Positions 54,943 through 63,981 of a DNA stretch of 64,000 bases are shown piece by piece (within the stretch, counting starts at the first letter, position 1; the number at the start of each line of letters is the position of its first letter). The stretch is from Pseudomonas sichuanensis (lineage in GTDB: Bacteria; Pseudomonadota; Gammaproteobacteria; Pseudomonadales; Pseudomonadaceae), in contig NZ_QKVM01000005.1 of the NCBI RefSeq assembly GCF_003231305.1, positions 91,840 through 155,839 of the forward strand. Reading direction: 5' to 3'. The notes beneath the pieces are model-generated. The model worked only from the letters and a program-made list of their open reading frames with translations. It was not told where the DNA came from and ran no database searches. The position numbers and the translations under genes are program-made.

Positions 54943-57432
54943 ATGACCCGTTCCCCCCTGCGCCGCCTGATCTTCGGCGCCCTGCGCCGCGTGCTGTACC
55001 TATGGGTGCGCTCCGAGACCATCAACCAGTCCTCGCTGACCCTCAAGCTCGACCGCAGCCGCCCGGTGTTCTACGCCCTGCCCTCGCCATCGCTGACCGA
55101 TCTGGCCGTGATCGACCACGAATGCACCAAAGCGGGGCTGCCGCGCCCGGTATTGCCGGTGGCGGTCGGCCCGCTGCAGGAGCCTGCCGGGTTCTTCTAC
55201 CTGACCCCCGACCCGGACTGGCTCGGCCGCCACGACAAACGGGGCGCGCCACCGACCCTGGAGCGCCTGGTCGCGGCGATCAGCCAGCATGCCGAGGAAG
55301 ACGCGCAGATCATCCCGGTCAGCGTGTTCTGGGGCCAGACCCCGGCCAGCGAGTCGAGCCCCTGGAAACTGCTGTTCGCCGATAGCTGGGCGGTCACCGG
55401 TCGCCTGCGCCGGCTGCTGAGCATCCTCATCCTCGGGCGCAAGACCCGGGTGCAATTCTCCGCGCCTATCCACCTGCGCGAGCTGGTGGGCCACAACAAA
55501 GGCCATGAGCGCACCGTACGCATGGCCCAGCGCCTGATGCGCGTGCATTTTCGCAACCTCAAGAGCGCGGTGATCGGCCCGGACATCTCGCACCGCCGCA
55601 ACCTGGTCAAGGGCCTGGTGCACGACCCAATGGTGCGCCAGGCCATCAGCGACGAGGCCGAGCGCGAGAAGATCCCCTACGCCAAGGCAGAAGCCAAGGC
55701 ACTGCACTACGGCAACGAGATCGCCTCGGACTACACCTACACCGCGATCCGCTTCCTCGAAGTGGTGCTCAGCTGGTTCTGGAACAAGATCTACGACGGC
55801 ATCAAGGTCAACCACATCGAGCAGGTGCAGGGCATCGCCCCGGGCCACGAAGTGATCTACGTGCCCTGCCACCGCAGCCACATCGACTACCTGCTGCTGT
55901 CCTACCTGCTGTTCCGCAATGGCCTGACACCGCCGCACATCGCTGCCGGCATCAACCTCAACATGCCGGTGATCGGCGGCCTGCTGCGCCGCGGCGGTGC
56001 CTTCTTCATGCGCCGCACCTTCAAGGGCAACCCGCTGTACACCGCGGTGTTCAACGAATACCTGCACACCCTGTTCACCAAGGGTTTCCCGGTGGAGTAC
56101 TTCGTCGAGGGCGGGCGTTCGCGCACCGGGCGCATGCTGCAACCACGCACCGGCATGCTGGCGATCACCCTGCGCAGCTTCCTGCGCTCGTCGCGTACAC
56201 CGATCGTGTTCGTGCCGGTGTACATCGGCTATGAGCGGGTGCTGGAAGGCCGCACCTACCTGGGTGAGCTGCGTGGCGCGAGCAAGAAGAAAGAGTCGAT
56301 CTTCGATATCTTCAAGGTCTTCGGTGCCCTCAGGCAGCGCTTTGGCCAGGTGTACGTCAACTTCGGCGAACCGATCCGCCTGGCCGGTTTCCTCGACGCG
56401 CAGCAGCCCGGCTGGCGCGAGCAGCCACTGGCCCCGCAGTTCCGCCCGGACTGGCTCAACGACACCACCACGCGCCTGGGCGAAACCGTGGCCCGCCACC
56501 TCAACGAGGCGGCGGCGATCAACCCGGTCAACCTGGTGGCCCTGGCGCTGCTGTCGACCAGCCGCATGGCCCTCGATGAGCGCGCCCTGACCCGTGTGCT
56601 CGACCTGTACCTGGCCTTGCTGCGCCAGGTGCCCTACTCGCCCCACACCACCTTGCCAGAAGGCGACGGCAGTGCGCTGATCAAGCATGTGCTGGGCATG
56701 GACCTGCTGGCCGAGCAGAAGGATGCGCTGGGCCGCATCCTGTATCTGGACGAAGCCAACGCGGTGCTGATGACCTACTACCGCAACAACGTCCTGCACA
56801 TCTTCGCCCTGCCGGGGTTGCTGGCGAGCTTCTTCCTCAGCAGCTCGCGCATGAGCCGCGAGCTGGTCGGGCAGTACGTCAAGGCGCTGTACCCGTACCT
56901 GCAGGCCGAGCTGTTCCTGCGTTGGGCGCCCGAGCAACTGGACGAGGTCATCGACCAGTGGCTGGCGGCGCTGGTCGAGCAAGGCCTGCTGCGCTTCGAG
57001 AACGGCGTGTACCTGCGCCCGGCACCCAGCTCGCGGCAGTTCGTGCTGCTGACGCTGCTGGCACGCACCATCACCCAGACCCTGCAGCGCTTCTACATGG
57101 CCACCTCGTTGCTGCTCAACAGCGGGCAGCACACGCTGACCGCCGAAGAACTGGAGGAGCTTTGCGTGATGATGGCCCAGCGCCTGTCGATCCTGCATGG
57201 GCTCAACGCCCCGGAGTTCTTCGACAAGACCCTGTTCCGCCACTTTATCCAGACCTTGGTGCGCGAAGGGGTGCTGCGCCCCGACGGCAACGGCAAGCTG
57301 GGCTACCACGACAAACTGGCCGAACTGGCCGAAGGCGTGGCCAAGCGTGTGCTGTCGGCGGAGTTGCGTCTGTCGATTCGCCAGGTGGCGCTGCACCGCG
57401 ATGAAACGCCGGAGCCTGCGCCTTCCGAGTGA
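54943..57432 (+). CDS. plsB: glycerol-3-phosphate O-acyltransferase PlsB
   Basis: PlsB acylates position 1 of glycerol 3-phosphate at the inner membrane, the first step of phospholipid synthesis. The 829-residue protein has the HX4D acyltransferase motif with H310 and D315 in [11 protein letters not shown], and [11 protein letters not shown] further on. I chose the ATG at 54943, giving [12 protein letters not shown], with AGGG ten bases upstream; a 28-codon extension is possible but unlike the family. It is a single gene with REP elements behind it. Confidence 0.96.
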   Translation: MTRSPLRRLIFGALRRVLYLWVRSETINQSSLTLKLDRSRPVFYALPSPSLTDLAVIDHECTKAGLPRPVLPVAVGPLQEPAGFFYLTPDPDWLGRHDKRGAPPTLERLVAAISQHAEEDAQIIPVSVFWGQTPASESSPWKLLFADSWAVTGRLRRLLSILILGRKTRVQFSAPIHLRELVGHNKGHERTVRMAQRLMRVHFRNLKSAVIGPDISHRRNLVKGLVHDPMVRQAISDEAEREKIPYAKAEAKALHYGNEIASDYTYTAIRFLEVVLSWFWNKIYDGIKVNHIEQVQGIAPGHEVIYVPCHRSHIDYLLLSYLLFRNGLTPPHIAAGINLNMPVIGGLLRRGGAFFMRRTFKGNPLYTAVFNEYLHTLFTKGFPVEYFVEGGRSRTGRMLQPRTGMLAITLRSFLRSSRTPIVFVPVYIGYERVLEGRTYLGELRGASKKKESIFDIFKVFGALRQRFGQVYVNFGEPIRLAGFLDAQQPGWREQPLAPQFRPDWLNDTTTRLGETVARHLNEAAAINPVNLVALALLSTSRMALDERALTRVLDLYLALLRQVPYSPHTTLPEGDGSALIKHVLGMDLLAEQKDALGRILYLDEANAVLMTYYRNNVLHIFALPGLLASFFLSSSRMSRELVGQYVKALYPYLQAELFLRWAPEQLDEVIDQWLAALVEQGLLRFENGVYLRPAPSSRQFVLLTLLARTITQTLQRFYMATSLLLNSGQHTLTAEELEELCVMMAQRLSILHGLNAPEFFDKTLFRHFIQTLVREGVLRPDGNGKLGYHDKLAELAEGVAKRVLSAELRLSIRQVALHRDETPEPAPSE

Positions 57433-57446
57433 ACTGGCCTTGGTGC

Positions 57447-57554
57447 GTACGGGGCCGCTGCGCAGCCCATCGCCGGCAAGCCAGCTCCCACAGGGGGCGC
57501 TGACTCCTGTGGGAGCCGGCTTGCCGGCGATGGGGCGCACAGCGGCCCCGTACC
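57447..57554. repeat. long nested REP element, subtype ATCGCCGGCAAGCC
   Basis: A 108-base imperfect palindrome lies between plsB and the lipoprotein gene. Outer arms GTACGGGGCCGCTG and CAGCGGCCCCGTAC enclose CATCGCCGGCAAGCC, AGCTCCCACAGG and its inverted partner (CCTGTGGGAGCCGG, CTTGCCGGCGATG). The core CTCCCACAGG is shared with the other REPs, but the stem is CGCCGGCAAGCC and the outer arms are extra. Confidence 0.85.
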
Positions 57555-57633
57555 GAAAGCCGCATGCCAGGCAAAAATCCGCTAAAGTCCCCGGTGTTGG
57601 CCACAAGCCAGCTCCATGTACACCGGAGATACC

Positions 57634-58032
57634 ATGAAAAAACTCTTCACCCTGTGCTGCGCCACCCTGCTTGCAGCGTGCTCCAGCAACACCCCGTCGA
57701 ACCACGCCAGCCTCGATGGCGAAGTCTTCTACCTGCAGCGCATCGCCCTGCCGCCAGCCGCCACCCTGAACGTGGCCCTGCAGGACGTGTCGCTGATGGA
57801 CGCCCCGGCGGTCACCTTGGCCAGCCAGAATGGCCCGGTCAAAGGCAACGTGCCACTGCCCTTCCACCTGACCTACGACCCGGCCCAGATCAAGCCCGGC
57901 CACCGCTACGCGGTGAGCGCGCGCATCGAACTGGACGGCAAGCTGCTGTTCATCAATACCGAACACCATGGCGTGATGCTCGACGGCAGCGACCAGCAGC
58001 CGGTGCGGATCAAGGTCGACCCGGTCCGCTGA
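57634..58032 (+). CDS. YbaY/YscW-type lipoprotein
   Basis: The 132-residue precursor has a lipoprotein signal peptide with lipobox LAAC (C16) and a single domain of the type found in YbaY, rich in beta-strand (FYLQRIALPPAATLNVALQDVS). The function of this family is unknown; YscW members are pilotins for secretins. No secretin is nearby, so a pilotin role is not supported. The ATG at 57634 has CGGAGA eight bases upstream. It lies 34 bases before the DUF4197 gene and may be co-transcribed. Confidence 0.82.
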   Translation: MKKLFTLCCATLLAACSSNTPSNHASLDGEVFYLQRIALPPAATLNVALQDVSLMDAPAVTLASQNGPVKGNVPLPFHLTYDPAQIKPGHRYAVSARIELDGKLLFINTEHHGVMLDGSDQQPVRIKVDPVR

Positions 58033-58066
58033 GCCCCCGCTCCTCATTGCCCATAAGGAAATATCC

Positions 58067-58753
58067 ATGATCCGCACCTCCCTGCGCTTCACCACCCTGT
58101 GTGCCGGCGTGCTGCTGTCGGCCAGTGCCCTGGCCCTGTCGCTGGGCGACCTGTCGCAAAGCGACGCCAGCGGCGGCCTGAAGGACGCCCTCACCCAAGG
58201 CACGCAGATCGCTGTCAAGCAACTGAGCACCCCAGGCGGCTTCAGCAACAACCCCGACGTGCGCATCGAGCTGCCAGGCAACCTCGGCAAGGCCGCCAAG
58301 GCCATGAAGATGTTCGGCAAGGGTGATCAGGTGGACGCCCTGGAAGCCAGCATGAACAAGGCTGCCGAAGCAGCCGTGCCGCAGGCCCAGGCGATCCTCG
58401 TGGATGCGGTGAAGAAGATGACCGTGACCGATGCCAAGGGCATCCTCAGCGGCGGTCAGGATTCGGCCACACAGTACCTGAACAAGAGCAGCCGCGAGCA
58501 GATCCGCGCCAAGTTCCTGCCGATCGTCAAGCAGGCCACCGACAAGGTCGGCCTGGCCCAGCAGTACAACAGCTTCGCCGGGCAGGCCAAGGGCCTGGGG
58601 CTGATCAAGGATGACGCCAACATCGAGAACTACGTGACCGAGAAGGCGCTGGACGGTCTGTTCGAAATGATCGGCAAGCAGGAAGAAAGCATTCGCCAGA
58701 ACCCGGCCGGGGCTGCTACCAGCCTGGCCAAGAAGGTGTTCGGCGCGCTGTGA
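58067..58753 (+). CDS. DUF4197 family exported protein
   Basis: The 228-residue precursor has a signal peptide ending near ASALA (residue 23) and a mostly helical mature protein with the family features LSLGDLSQSDASGGLKDAL, the long helix region around KAAKAMKMFGKGDQVDALE, and a C-terminal EKALDGLFEMIGKQEESIR. The function is unknown. It follows the YbaY-like lipoprotein gene. Both look like envelope proteins, and the pair is bracketed by REP elements of different subtypes. Confidence 0.85.
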   Translation: MIRTSLRFTTLCAGVLLSASALALSLGDLSQSDASGGLKDALTQGTQIAVKQLSTPGGFSNNPDVRIELPGNLGKAAKAMKMFGKGDQVDALEASMNKAAEAAVPQAQAILVDAVKKMTVTDAKGILSGGQDSATQYLNKSSREQIRAKFLPIVKQATDKVGLAQQYNSFAGQAKGLGLIKDDANIENYVTEKALDGLFEMIGKQEESIRQNPAGAATSLAKKVFGAL

Positions 58754-58787
58754 TTCTGATCTGAGACCCTCAGGGCTGCTGCACAGC

Positions 58788-58917
58788 CCATTCGCGGCAC
58801 AAGGCCGCTCCTACAGGGGTTCGGATTCACCTGTGGGAGCGGCTTTAGCCGCGAACACCGGCAAAGCCGGTGCCCTTCACCGCGTCGTCTGCTTCGCGGC
58901 TAAAGCCGCTCCCACAG
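58788..58917. repeat. three REP copies, subtype TTCGCGGCTAAAGCCGC
   Basis: Three copies lie between the DUF4197 gene and the RND permease gene: 58788-58817 (diverged, with GCTCCTACAGG), 58829-58858 (inverted) and 58890-58917 (direct). The stem is GCGGCTAAAGCCGC and the tail CTCCCACAG. The last two are almost exact inverted copies of each other. The small palindrome ACCGGCAAAGCCGGT lies between them. Confidence 0.9.
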
Positions 58918-58927
58918 AGTGCGTGAC

Positions 58928-61900
58928 TCAGTCCTTCCTCACCCTGAACCACGCCGCATACAGCGCCGGCAGGAACAGCAGCGTCAGTACCGTGGCCACG
59001 ATCAAACCACCCATGATCGCCACCGCCATCGGCCCGTAGAACACACTGCGCGACAACGGGATCATCGCCAGCACGGCCGCCAGCGCGGTCAGCACGATCG
59101 GCCGGAAGCGCCGCACCGTGGCCTCGATGATCGCCTGCCAGCGCTGCATCCCGGCGGCAATGTCCTGCTCGATCTGGTCCACCAGGATCACCGAGTTGCG
59201 CATGATCATGCCCGCCAGGGCGATGGTGCCGAGCATCGCGACGAAACCGAACGGCTGGCGGAACACCAGCAGGAACAAGGTCACGCCGATCAGCCCCAAA
59301 GGCGCGGTGAGGAACACCATGAACATCCGCGAGAAGCTGCGCAGCTGGATCATCAACAGGCTCAACACCACCACGATGAACAGCGGCATGCCGGCATTCA
59401 CCGAACGCTGGCCGCGCTCGGAGTCCTCCACCGTGCCGCCGACTTCCAGCAGATAGCCGTCCGGCAGCTGCGCCTTGATCTGCTGCAGGGTCGGCTGGAT
59501 CTGTTTGACCAGCGTGGCCGGCTGTTCCTTGTCGTAGATGTCGGCACGCACGGTCACCGTCGGCAGGCGATTGCGGTGCCAGATGATGCCTTCCTCGAAG
59601 CCATACTCCAGCGTGGCCACCTGCGACAGCGCCACGCTCGGACCGTTGTCGGTGGGCAGCGCCAGGCTGCCCAGGTTGCCCAGCTCACGGCGTTCTTCAG
59701 GGGTGCCGCGCAAGAGGATTTCGATCAGTTCGTTGTCTTCACGGTACTGGCTGACGGTGCTGCCGGTCAGCGAGCTCTGCAGGAAGCTCGACAAGTGCGC
59801 GGTGCTCACCCCCAGGGCGCGGGCGCGGTCCTGGTCGATGTCCAGGTACACCGCCTTGCTCGGCTCCTCCCAATCCAGGTGGACGTTGACCACATGGGGG
59901 TTCTCGCGCACCTTGGCCGCCACCTCGCGGGCCAGGGCACGGACCTTCTCGATATGTTCGCCGGTAATGCGGAACTGCACCGGATACCCAACGGGCGGGC
60001 CGTTCTCCAGGCGGGTGACCCGCGAACGCAGGTCGGGGAATTGCTCATCGAGGGTTGCGATCAGCCAGCTGCGCAAGCGCTCACGGTGTTCCAACGATTT
60101 GGCCAGCACCACGAACTGGGCGAAGCTCGCTGCCGGCAGTTGCTGGTCCAGGGGCAGGTAGAAGCGTGGCGAGCCGGTGCCGACATAAGCCACGTAGTTG
60201 TCGATGCCGTCCTGCTGCTTGAGCAGCGCTTCCAGTTGCTTGACCCGCTCGGCGGTGTTGTTCAGCGAAGCACCTTCGGCCAGCTTCAGGTCGACCATCA
60301 GCTCTGGCCGCCCGGAGGCCGGGAAGAACTGCTGGGGCACGAAGCGGAACAGCAGGATGCTGCCGACGAACGCCGCGATGGTCAGCAATATGACCGTCTT
60401 GCGCCGCCGCACGCACCATTCCACCACCCGCCGCACGCGCTGGTAGAACGGCGTGGCGTAGGGGTCGGGCGCATGCCCGTCGCTGCCATGGCGCGCCGCA
60501 TGCAGCTTGGCCAGGTCCGGCAGCAGGCGCTCGCCCAGGTAGGGCACGAACACCACCGCCGCCACCCACGAGGTCAAAAGGGCGATGGTCACCACCTGGA
60601 AAATCGAGCGGGTGTACTCGCCGGTGCTCGACGCCGCCGTGGCGATCGGCAGGAAGCCCGCCGCCGTGATCAGGGTGCCGGTGAGCATCGGGAAGGCCGT
60701 GCTGGTCCAGGCGTAACTGGCCGCCTTGAGGCGGTCGTAGCCCTGTTCCATCTTGATCGCCATCATCTCCACGGCAATGATCGCGTCGTCCACCAGCAGC
60801 CCCAGCGCCAACACCAGCGCGCCCAGCGAGATCTTGTGCAGGCCGATGCCGAAGTAGTGCATCAGGGCGAAGGTCATGGCCAGCACCAGCGGGATCGCCA
60901 GGGCCACCACCAGCCCGGTGCGCAGGCCCAGGGAAAAGAAACTCACCAGCAAGACGATGGCCAGCGCCTCGACCAGCACCTGGACGAACTCGCCGACGCC
61001 GGCTTTCACCGCCGCCGGCTGGTCGGAGACCTTGCGCAACTGCATGCCTGCCGGCAAGCCTTCGGCCAGGCGGGCGAACTCGCCCTCCAGGGCCTTGCCC
61101 AGCACCAGGATGTCGCCGCCGTCCTTCATCGACACGGCAAGGCCGATGGCGTCCTCGCCCATGAAGCGCATGCGCGGCGCGGGCGGGTCGTTGAAGCCAC
61201 GCTGCACCTCGGCGACGTCACCGATGCGGAAGGTGCGGTCGCCCACGCGGATGGGGAACTGGCGGATCTGCTCGACACTGTCGAAGCGCCCGCTGACCCG
61301 CAGTTGCAGGCGCTCGCTGGGGGTCTCGAAGAAGCCGGCGGTACTTACCGCGTTCTGCTCACGCAGTGCCTGCTGCACCGCGGCCAGCGGCACACCCAGG
61401 GTGGCCAGCTTGACGTTGGACAGCTCGATCCAGATTTTTTCGTCCTGCAGGCCGATCAGCTCGACCTTGCCGACATCCTTCACCCGCTGCAGCTGGATCT
61501 GGATACGGTCGGCATAGTCCTTGAGCACCGCGTAGTCGAAGCCCTCGCCGGTCAGCGCGTAGATGTTGCCGAAGGTGGTGCCGAACTCATCGTTGAAGAA
61601 CGGCCCCTGGGCCTCGGGCGGCAGGGTGTGCTTGATGTCCGCGACCTTTTTGCGGATCTGGTACCACAGCTCGGGGATGTCCTTGGAGTGCAGCGAATCG
61701 CGGGCCATGAAGGTGACCTGGGACTCACCTGGCCGGGAGAACGAGACGATCTTCTCGTACTCGCCGGTCTCCATCAGCTTCTTCTCGATGCGCTCGGTGA
61801 CCTGGCGCGACACTTCTTCGGCCGTCGCACCCGGCCACAAGGTGCGGATGACCATGGCCTTGAAGGTGAAGGGAGGATCCTCGCTCTGCCCCAGTTTGGT

Positions 61901-61993
61901 GTAGGACATGGCGCCAATAGCCGCCAGCAGGATCATCAGGAACAGTACGATCTGGCGATTGCGCAGCGCCCAGGCGGAAAGGTTGAAACCCAT
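58928..61993 (-). CDS. RND efflux permease (AcrB/TriC-like)
   Basis: This is a proton-driven inner-membrane pump of the RND superfamily, exporting small toxic compounds as part of a tripartite complex. The 1021-residue protein has about 12 transmembrane helices and two large periplasmic loops. The proton-relay aspartates D402-D403 in LLVDDAIIAVE are present, but the partner lysine of AcrB (K940) is replaced by R932 in GMIMRNSVILVD. It starts six bases after the adaptor gene stop. No outer-membrane channel gene is nearby, so it probably shares one encoded elsewhere. Substrates cannot be read. Confidence 0.92.
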   Translation of the reverse strand: MGFNLSAWALRNRQIVLFLMILLAAIGAMSYTKLGQSEDPPFTFKAMVIRTLWPGATAEEVSRQVTERIEKKLMETGEYEKIVSFSRPGESQVTFMARDSLHSKDIPELWYQIRKKVADIKHTLPPEAQGPFFNDEFGTTFGNIYALTGEGFDYAVLKDYADRIQIQLQRVKDVGKVELIGLQDEKIWIELSNVKLATLGVPLAAVQQALREQNAVSTAGFFETPSERLQLRVSGRFDSVEQIRQFPIRVGDRTFRIGDVAEVQRGFNDPPAPRMRFMGEDAIGLAVSMKDGGDILVLGKALEGEFARLAEGLPAGMQLRKVSDQPAAVKAGVGEFVQVLVEALAIVLLVSFFSLGLRTGLVVALAIPLVLAMTFALMHYFGIGLHKISLGALVLALGLLVDDAIIAVEMMAIKMEQGYDRLKAASYAWTSTAFPMLTGTLITAAGFLPIATAASSTGEYTRSIFQVVTIALLTSWVAAVVFVPYLGERLLPDLAKLHAARHGSDGHAPDPYATPFYQRVRRVVEWCVRRRKTVILLTIAAFVGSILLFRFVPQQFFPASGRPELMVDLKLAEGASLNNTAERVKQLEALLKQQDGIDNYVAYVGTGSPRFYLPLDQQLPAASFAQFVVLAKSLEHRERLRSWLIATLDEQFPDLRSRVTRLENGPPVGYPVQFRITGEHIEKVRALAREVAAKVRENPHVVNVHLDWEEPSKAVYLDIDQDRARALGVSTAHLSSFLQSSLTGSTVSQYREDNELIEILLRGTPEERRELGNLGSLALPTDNGPSVALSQVATLEYGFEEGIIWHRNRLPTVTVRADIYDKEQPATLVKQIQPTLQQIKAQLPDGYLLEVGGTVEDSERGQRSVNAGMPLFIVVVLSLLMIQLRSFSRMFMVFLTAPLGLIGVTLFLLVFRQPFGFVAMLGTIALAGMIMRNSVILVDQIEQDIAAGMQRWQAIIEATVRRFRPIVLTALAAVLAMIPLSRSVFYGPMAVAIMGGLIVATVLTLLFLPALYAAWFRVRKD

Positions 61994-61999
61994 CGGGAC

Positions 62000-63097
62000 T
62001 TACTCCTTGGCCGTCAGGTTCACGTCTCGGTTGCTGCGGTCCACAGGCCGCACCTGTTGCCCTTCGCGCAGCACATGGCCGCCGGCGGCGACCACCCAGT
62101 CGCTGGCCTGCAGGCCCTCGAGCACCGGCACGCTGTCGGCCCCATAAGGCCCCAGGCGAACCGCCGCGCGCTCCAGCCGGTTGTCCTTGCCGACCCGCCA
62201 CACATAGGCCTGCCCGGCTTCGGCGCTGACCGCCGAGAGCGGCACCGCCAGCGGCGCGTGTTCGGCGTGGGCGATGAACACCCGCGCGCTCTGGCCGAGT
62301 TCGGCCGGGGCGTTGCCGGAGGTGAAGGCGATACGGGCGGCAAAGGTGCGCGAACGCGGGTCGGCGGCCGGCGACAGCTCACGGATCCGCCCTTCGAACC
62401 GGGCGTTGGGGTGCGACCACAGCTCCACGCTGACGGCCTGGCCGACGCTGAAGCGGGCGAACTGTTGCTCGGGCAGGCCGATCACCACCTCACGTTCACC
62501 GTCGGCGGCCAAGGTGAACACGGTCTGCCCGGCGCCCACCACCTGGCCGACTTCGACCTGGTGCTTGGCGATCACCCCGGCCTGGGGCGCACGCAGCACG
62601 GCGTACTCGGCCTGGTTACCGGCCACCTCGAATTCGGCCTTGGCCTGTTTCAGGCGAGCGAGGCCGGCACGGTAGAGGTTTTCGGCGTTATCGAACTGGG
62701 AATGGCTGACCATCTGGCGGTCGAGCAGCTTCTGGTAGCGTTCGCGTTCGGTGCGCACCAGCGCCAGGTTGGCTTCGGCGGCGGCCACCTGGGCACGGTT
62801 GGCCTCCAGTTGCAGGCGCACGTCCTGCGGATCGAGCTCGGCCAGCGCCTGTTCGGCCTTGACCCGCTGCCCCTCCTCCACCAGGCGTTTGCTCACCTTG
62901 CCGCCGATGCGAAACGCCAGCTCGGGCTCGAAGCGGGCGCGCACCTCGCCGGGGTAGCTGTCTGCCGACGCGCCCGCAGGCTGGGGCTGGACCACCAGGG
63001 CCGGGCGCGGCGCAGCAGGTGGCGCGGCCTCCTGGCCGCAGGCGGCCAGCAGCACGAGGGCAGCGGGCAAGGCGAGGGACAACGCACGACGCAACAT
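62000..63097 (-). CDS. RND efflux periplasmic adaptor lipoprotein
   Basis: The membrane fusion protein links the RND permease to an outer-membrane channel. The 365-residue precursor has a lipobox LAAC (C20). Next come a barrel-sandwich hybrid segment (FRIGGKVSKRLVEEGQRVKAEQ), an alpha-helical hairpin (about 85-150), a second lipoyl half (LRAPQAGVIAKHQVEVGQVV) and a beta-barrel domain. It is the first gene of the pair and has a candidate promoter with an embedded operator 34 bases upstream. Confidence 0.93.
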   Translation of the reverse strand: MLRRALSLALPAALVLLAACGQEAAPPAAPRPALVVQPQPAGASADSYPGEVRARFEPELAFRIGGKVSKRLVEEGQRVKAEQALAELDPQDVRLQLEANRAQVAAAEANLALVRTERERYQKLLDRQMVSHSQFDNAENLYRAGLARLKQAKAEFEVAGNQAEYAVLRAPQAGVIAKHQVEVGQVVGAGQTVFTLAADGEREVVIGLPEQQFARFSVGQAVSVELWSHPNARFEGRIRELSPAADPRSRTFAARIAFTSGNAPAELGQSARVFIAHAEHAPLAVPLSAVSAEAGQAYVWRVGKDNRLERAAVRLGPYGADSVPVLEGLQASDWVVAAGGHVLREGQQVRPVDRSNRDVNLTAKE

Positions 63098-63130
63098 GAT
63101 GAAGGACCTTTGGCAGAGGGGCGCATCGAA

Positions 63131-63159
63131 TATTTATACTGGCGAGTATATTAAGTCAG
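63131..63159 (-). promoter_or_regulatory. candidate promoter with TetR operator for the RND operon
   Basis: On the minus strand CTGACT (63154-63159, -35) and TAAATA (63131-63136, -10) are 17 bases apart. Within the spacer and into the -10 is the inverted repeat TATACT-GGCG-AGTATA (63135-63150). The divergent TetR gene begins 133 bases away. This is the expected place for a repressor to block the pump promoter. The site is predicted by pattern only. Confidence 0.6.
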
Positions 63160-63282
63160 CGCATCCGCGCCGGGAAGCGGTCTGCCCAGAGAAAAACCAT
63201 AATAACGGTGCGACGCACGCTACAGCCGGATCGTCCGCGACCCGGTAAGATGGTCACCTTTCCCAGCAGGTAACGATTGCAC

Positions 63283-63912
63283 ATGCCCACTGACGCACCC
63301 ATCGGCCCCGGCCGGCCCAAGGATCTGGCCAAGCGCGAGGCCATCCTCCAAGCCGCCAAGTCGCTGTTCCTCAGCCTTGGCTATGCCAACACCAGCATGG
63401 ATGCGGTCGCTGCGGCGGCAGGTGTTTCGAAACTCACGGTCTACAGCCACTTCACCGACAAGCAGACGCTGTTCGGCGCGGCGGTCATGGCGACCTGCCA
63501 GGCGCAATTGCCCGATTTGATCTTCGAGTACCCCGAGGGCGCGGCGCTGATGGATGTGCTGCTGAATATCGCCCGTGGGTTCCAGGCGTTGATCAGCGCG
63601 GACGAGTCGGTCCAGCTCAGCCGCCTGATCATTGCCCTGAGCAGCCAGGATCCGGGGTTCGGGCATTACTTCTATGAGGCCGGGCCCAAGCGGGTGGTCG
63701 CGGGAATGGAGGCGCTGCTGCGCGGGATCGACCAGCGGGGGTTGCTGCGGATCGACAATCCGTTACGGGCGGCGGAGCAGTTCTTCTGCCTGGTGAAGGG
63801 GGCGCCGGATTATCGGTTGCTGATCGGGTGTGCGCCGGCGCTGACGGGGGATGAGGCGGAGGTGCATGTGCGGGAGGCGGTTGAGGTGTTTGTTCGGGCT
63901 TATCGGAGCTAG
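63283..63912 (+). CDS. TetR-family transcriptional regulator
   Basis: The 209-residue protein has the TetR N-terminal helix-turn-helix (about 37-57, AVAAAAGVSKLTVYSHF) and a variable ligand-binding domain with a TetR C-terminal region ending near RAYRS. It is divergent from the RND operon and probably represses it. The ATG at 63283 is the default start. A TTG two codons upstream is also in frame and has AGG at better spacing, so it cannot be excluded. A heptamer repeat begins two bases after its stop. Confidence 0.9.
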   Translation: MPTDAPIGPGRPKDLAKREAILQAAKSLFLSLGYANTSMDAVAAAAGVSKLTVYSHFTDKQTLFGAAVMATCQAQLPDLIFEYPEGAALMDVLLNIARGFQALISADESVQLSRLIIALSSQDPGFGHYFYEAGPKRVVAGMEALLRGIDQRGLLRIDNPLRAAEQFFCLVKGAPDYRLLIGCAPALTGDEAEVHVREAVEVFVRAYRS

Positions 63913-63914
63913 GT

Positions 63915-63981
63915 GGCGTTTGGCGTTTGGCGTTTGGCGTTTGGCGTTTGGCGTTTGGCGTTTGGCGTTTGGCGTTTGGCG
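63915..63981. repeat. tandem heptamer repeat (GGCGTTT) x 9.5
   Basis: Nine exact copies of GGCGTTT plus a final GGCG follow directly after the TetR stop codon. The unit is seven bases, so the array is not coding in a fixed frame, and copy number changes by slippage would not matter for the TetR protein. It may be a replication-slippage array or part of the next intergenic region; the next gene is outside the window. Confidence 0.95.

Noticed and set aside
55000..58320. 1106-codon open frame antisense to plsB and the downstream pair
   Set aside because: It crosses several real genes and a REP element, and its composition is that of reversed GC-rich codons.
58919..63154. 1411-codon open frame on the plus strand across the RND genes
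   Set aside because: It runs antisense to two well-supported RND genes with intact motifs. It is low-complexity (histidine, glutamine, arginine and aspartate-rich) and arises from high-GC codon bias.
63915..63981. CRISPR-like repeat
   Set aside because: The units are seven bases with no spacers, so this is a simple tandem repeat.
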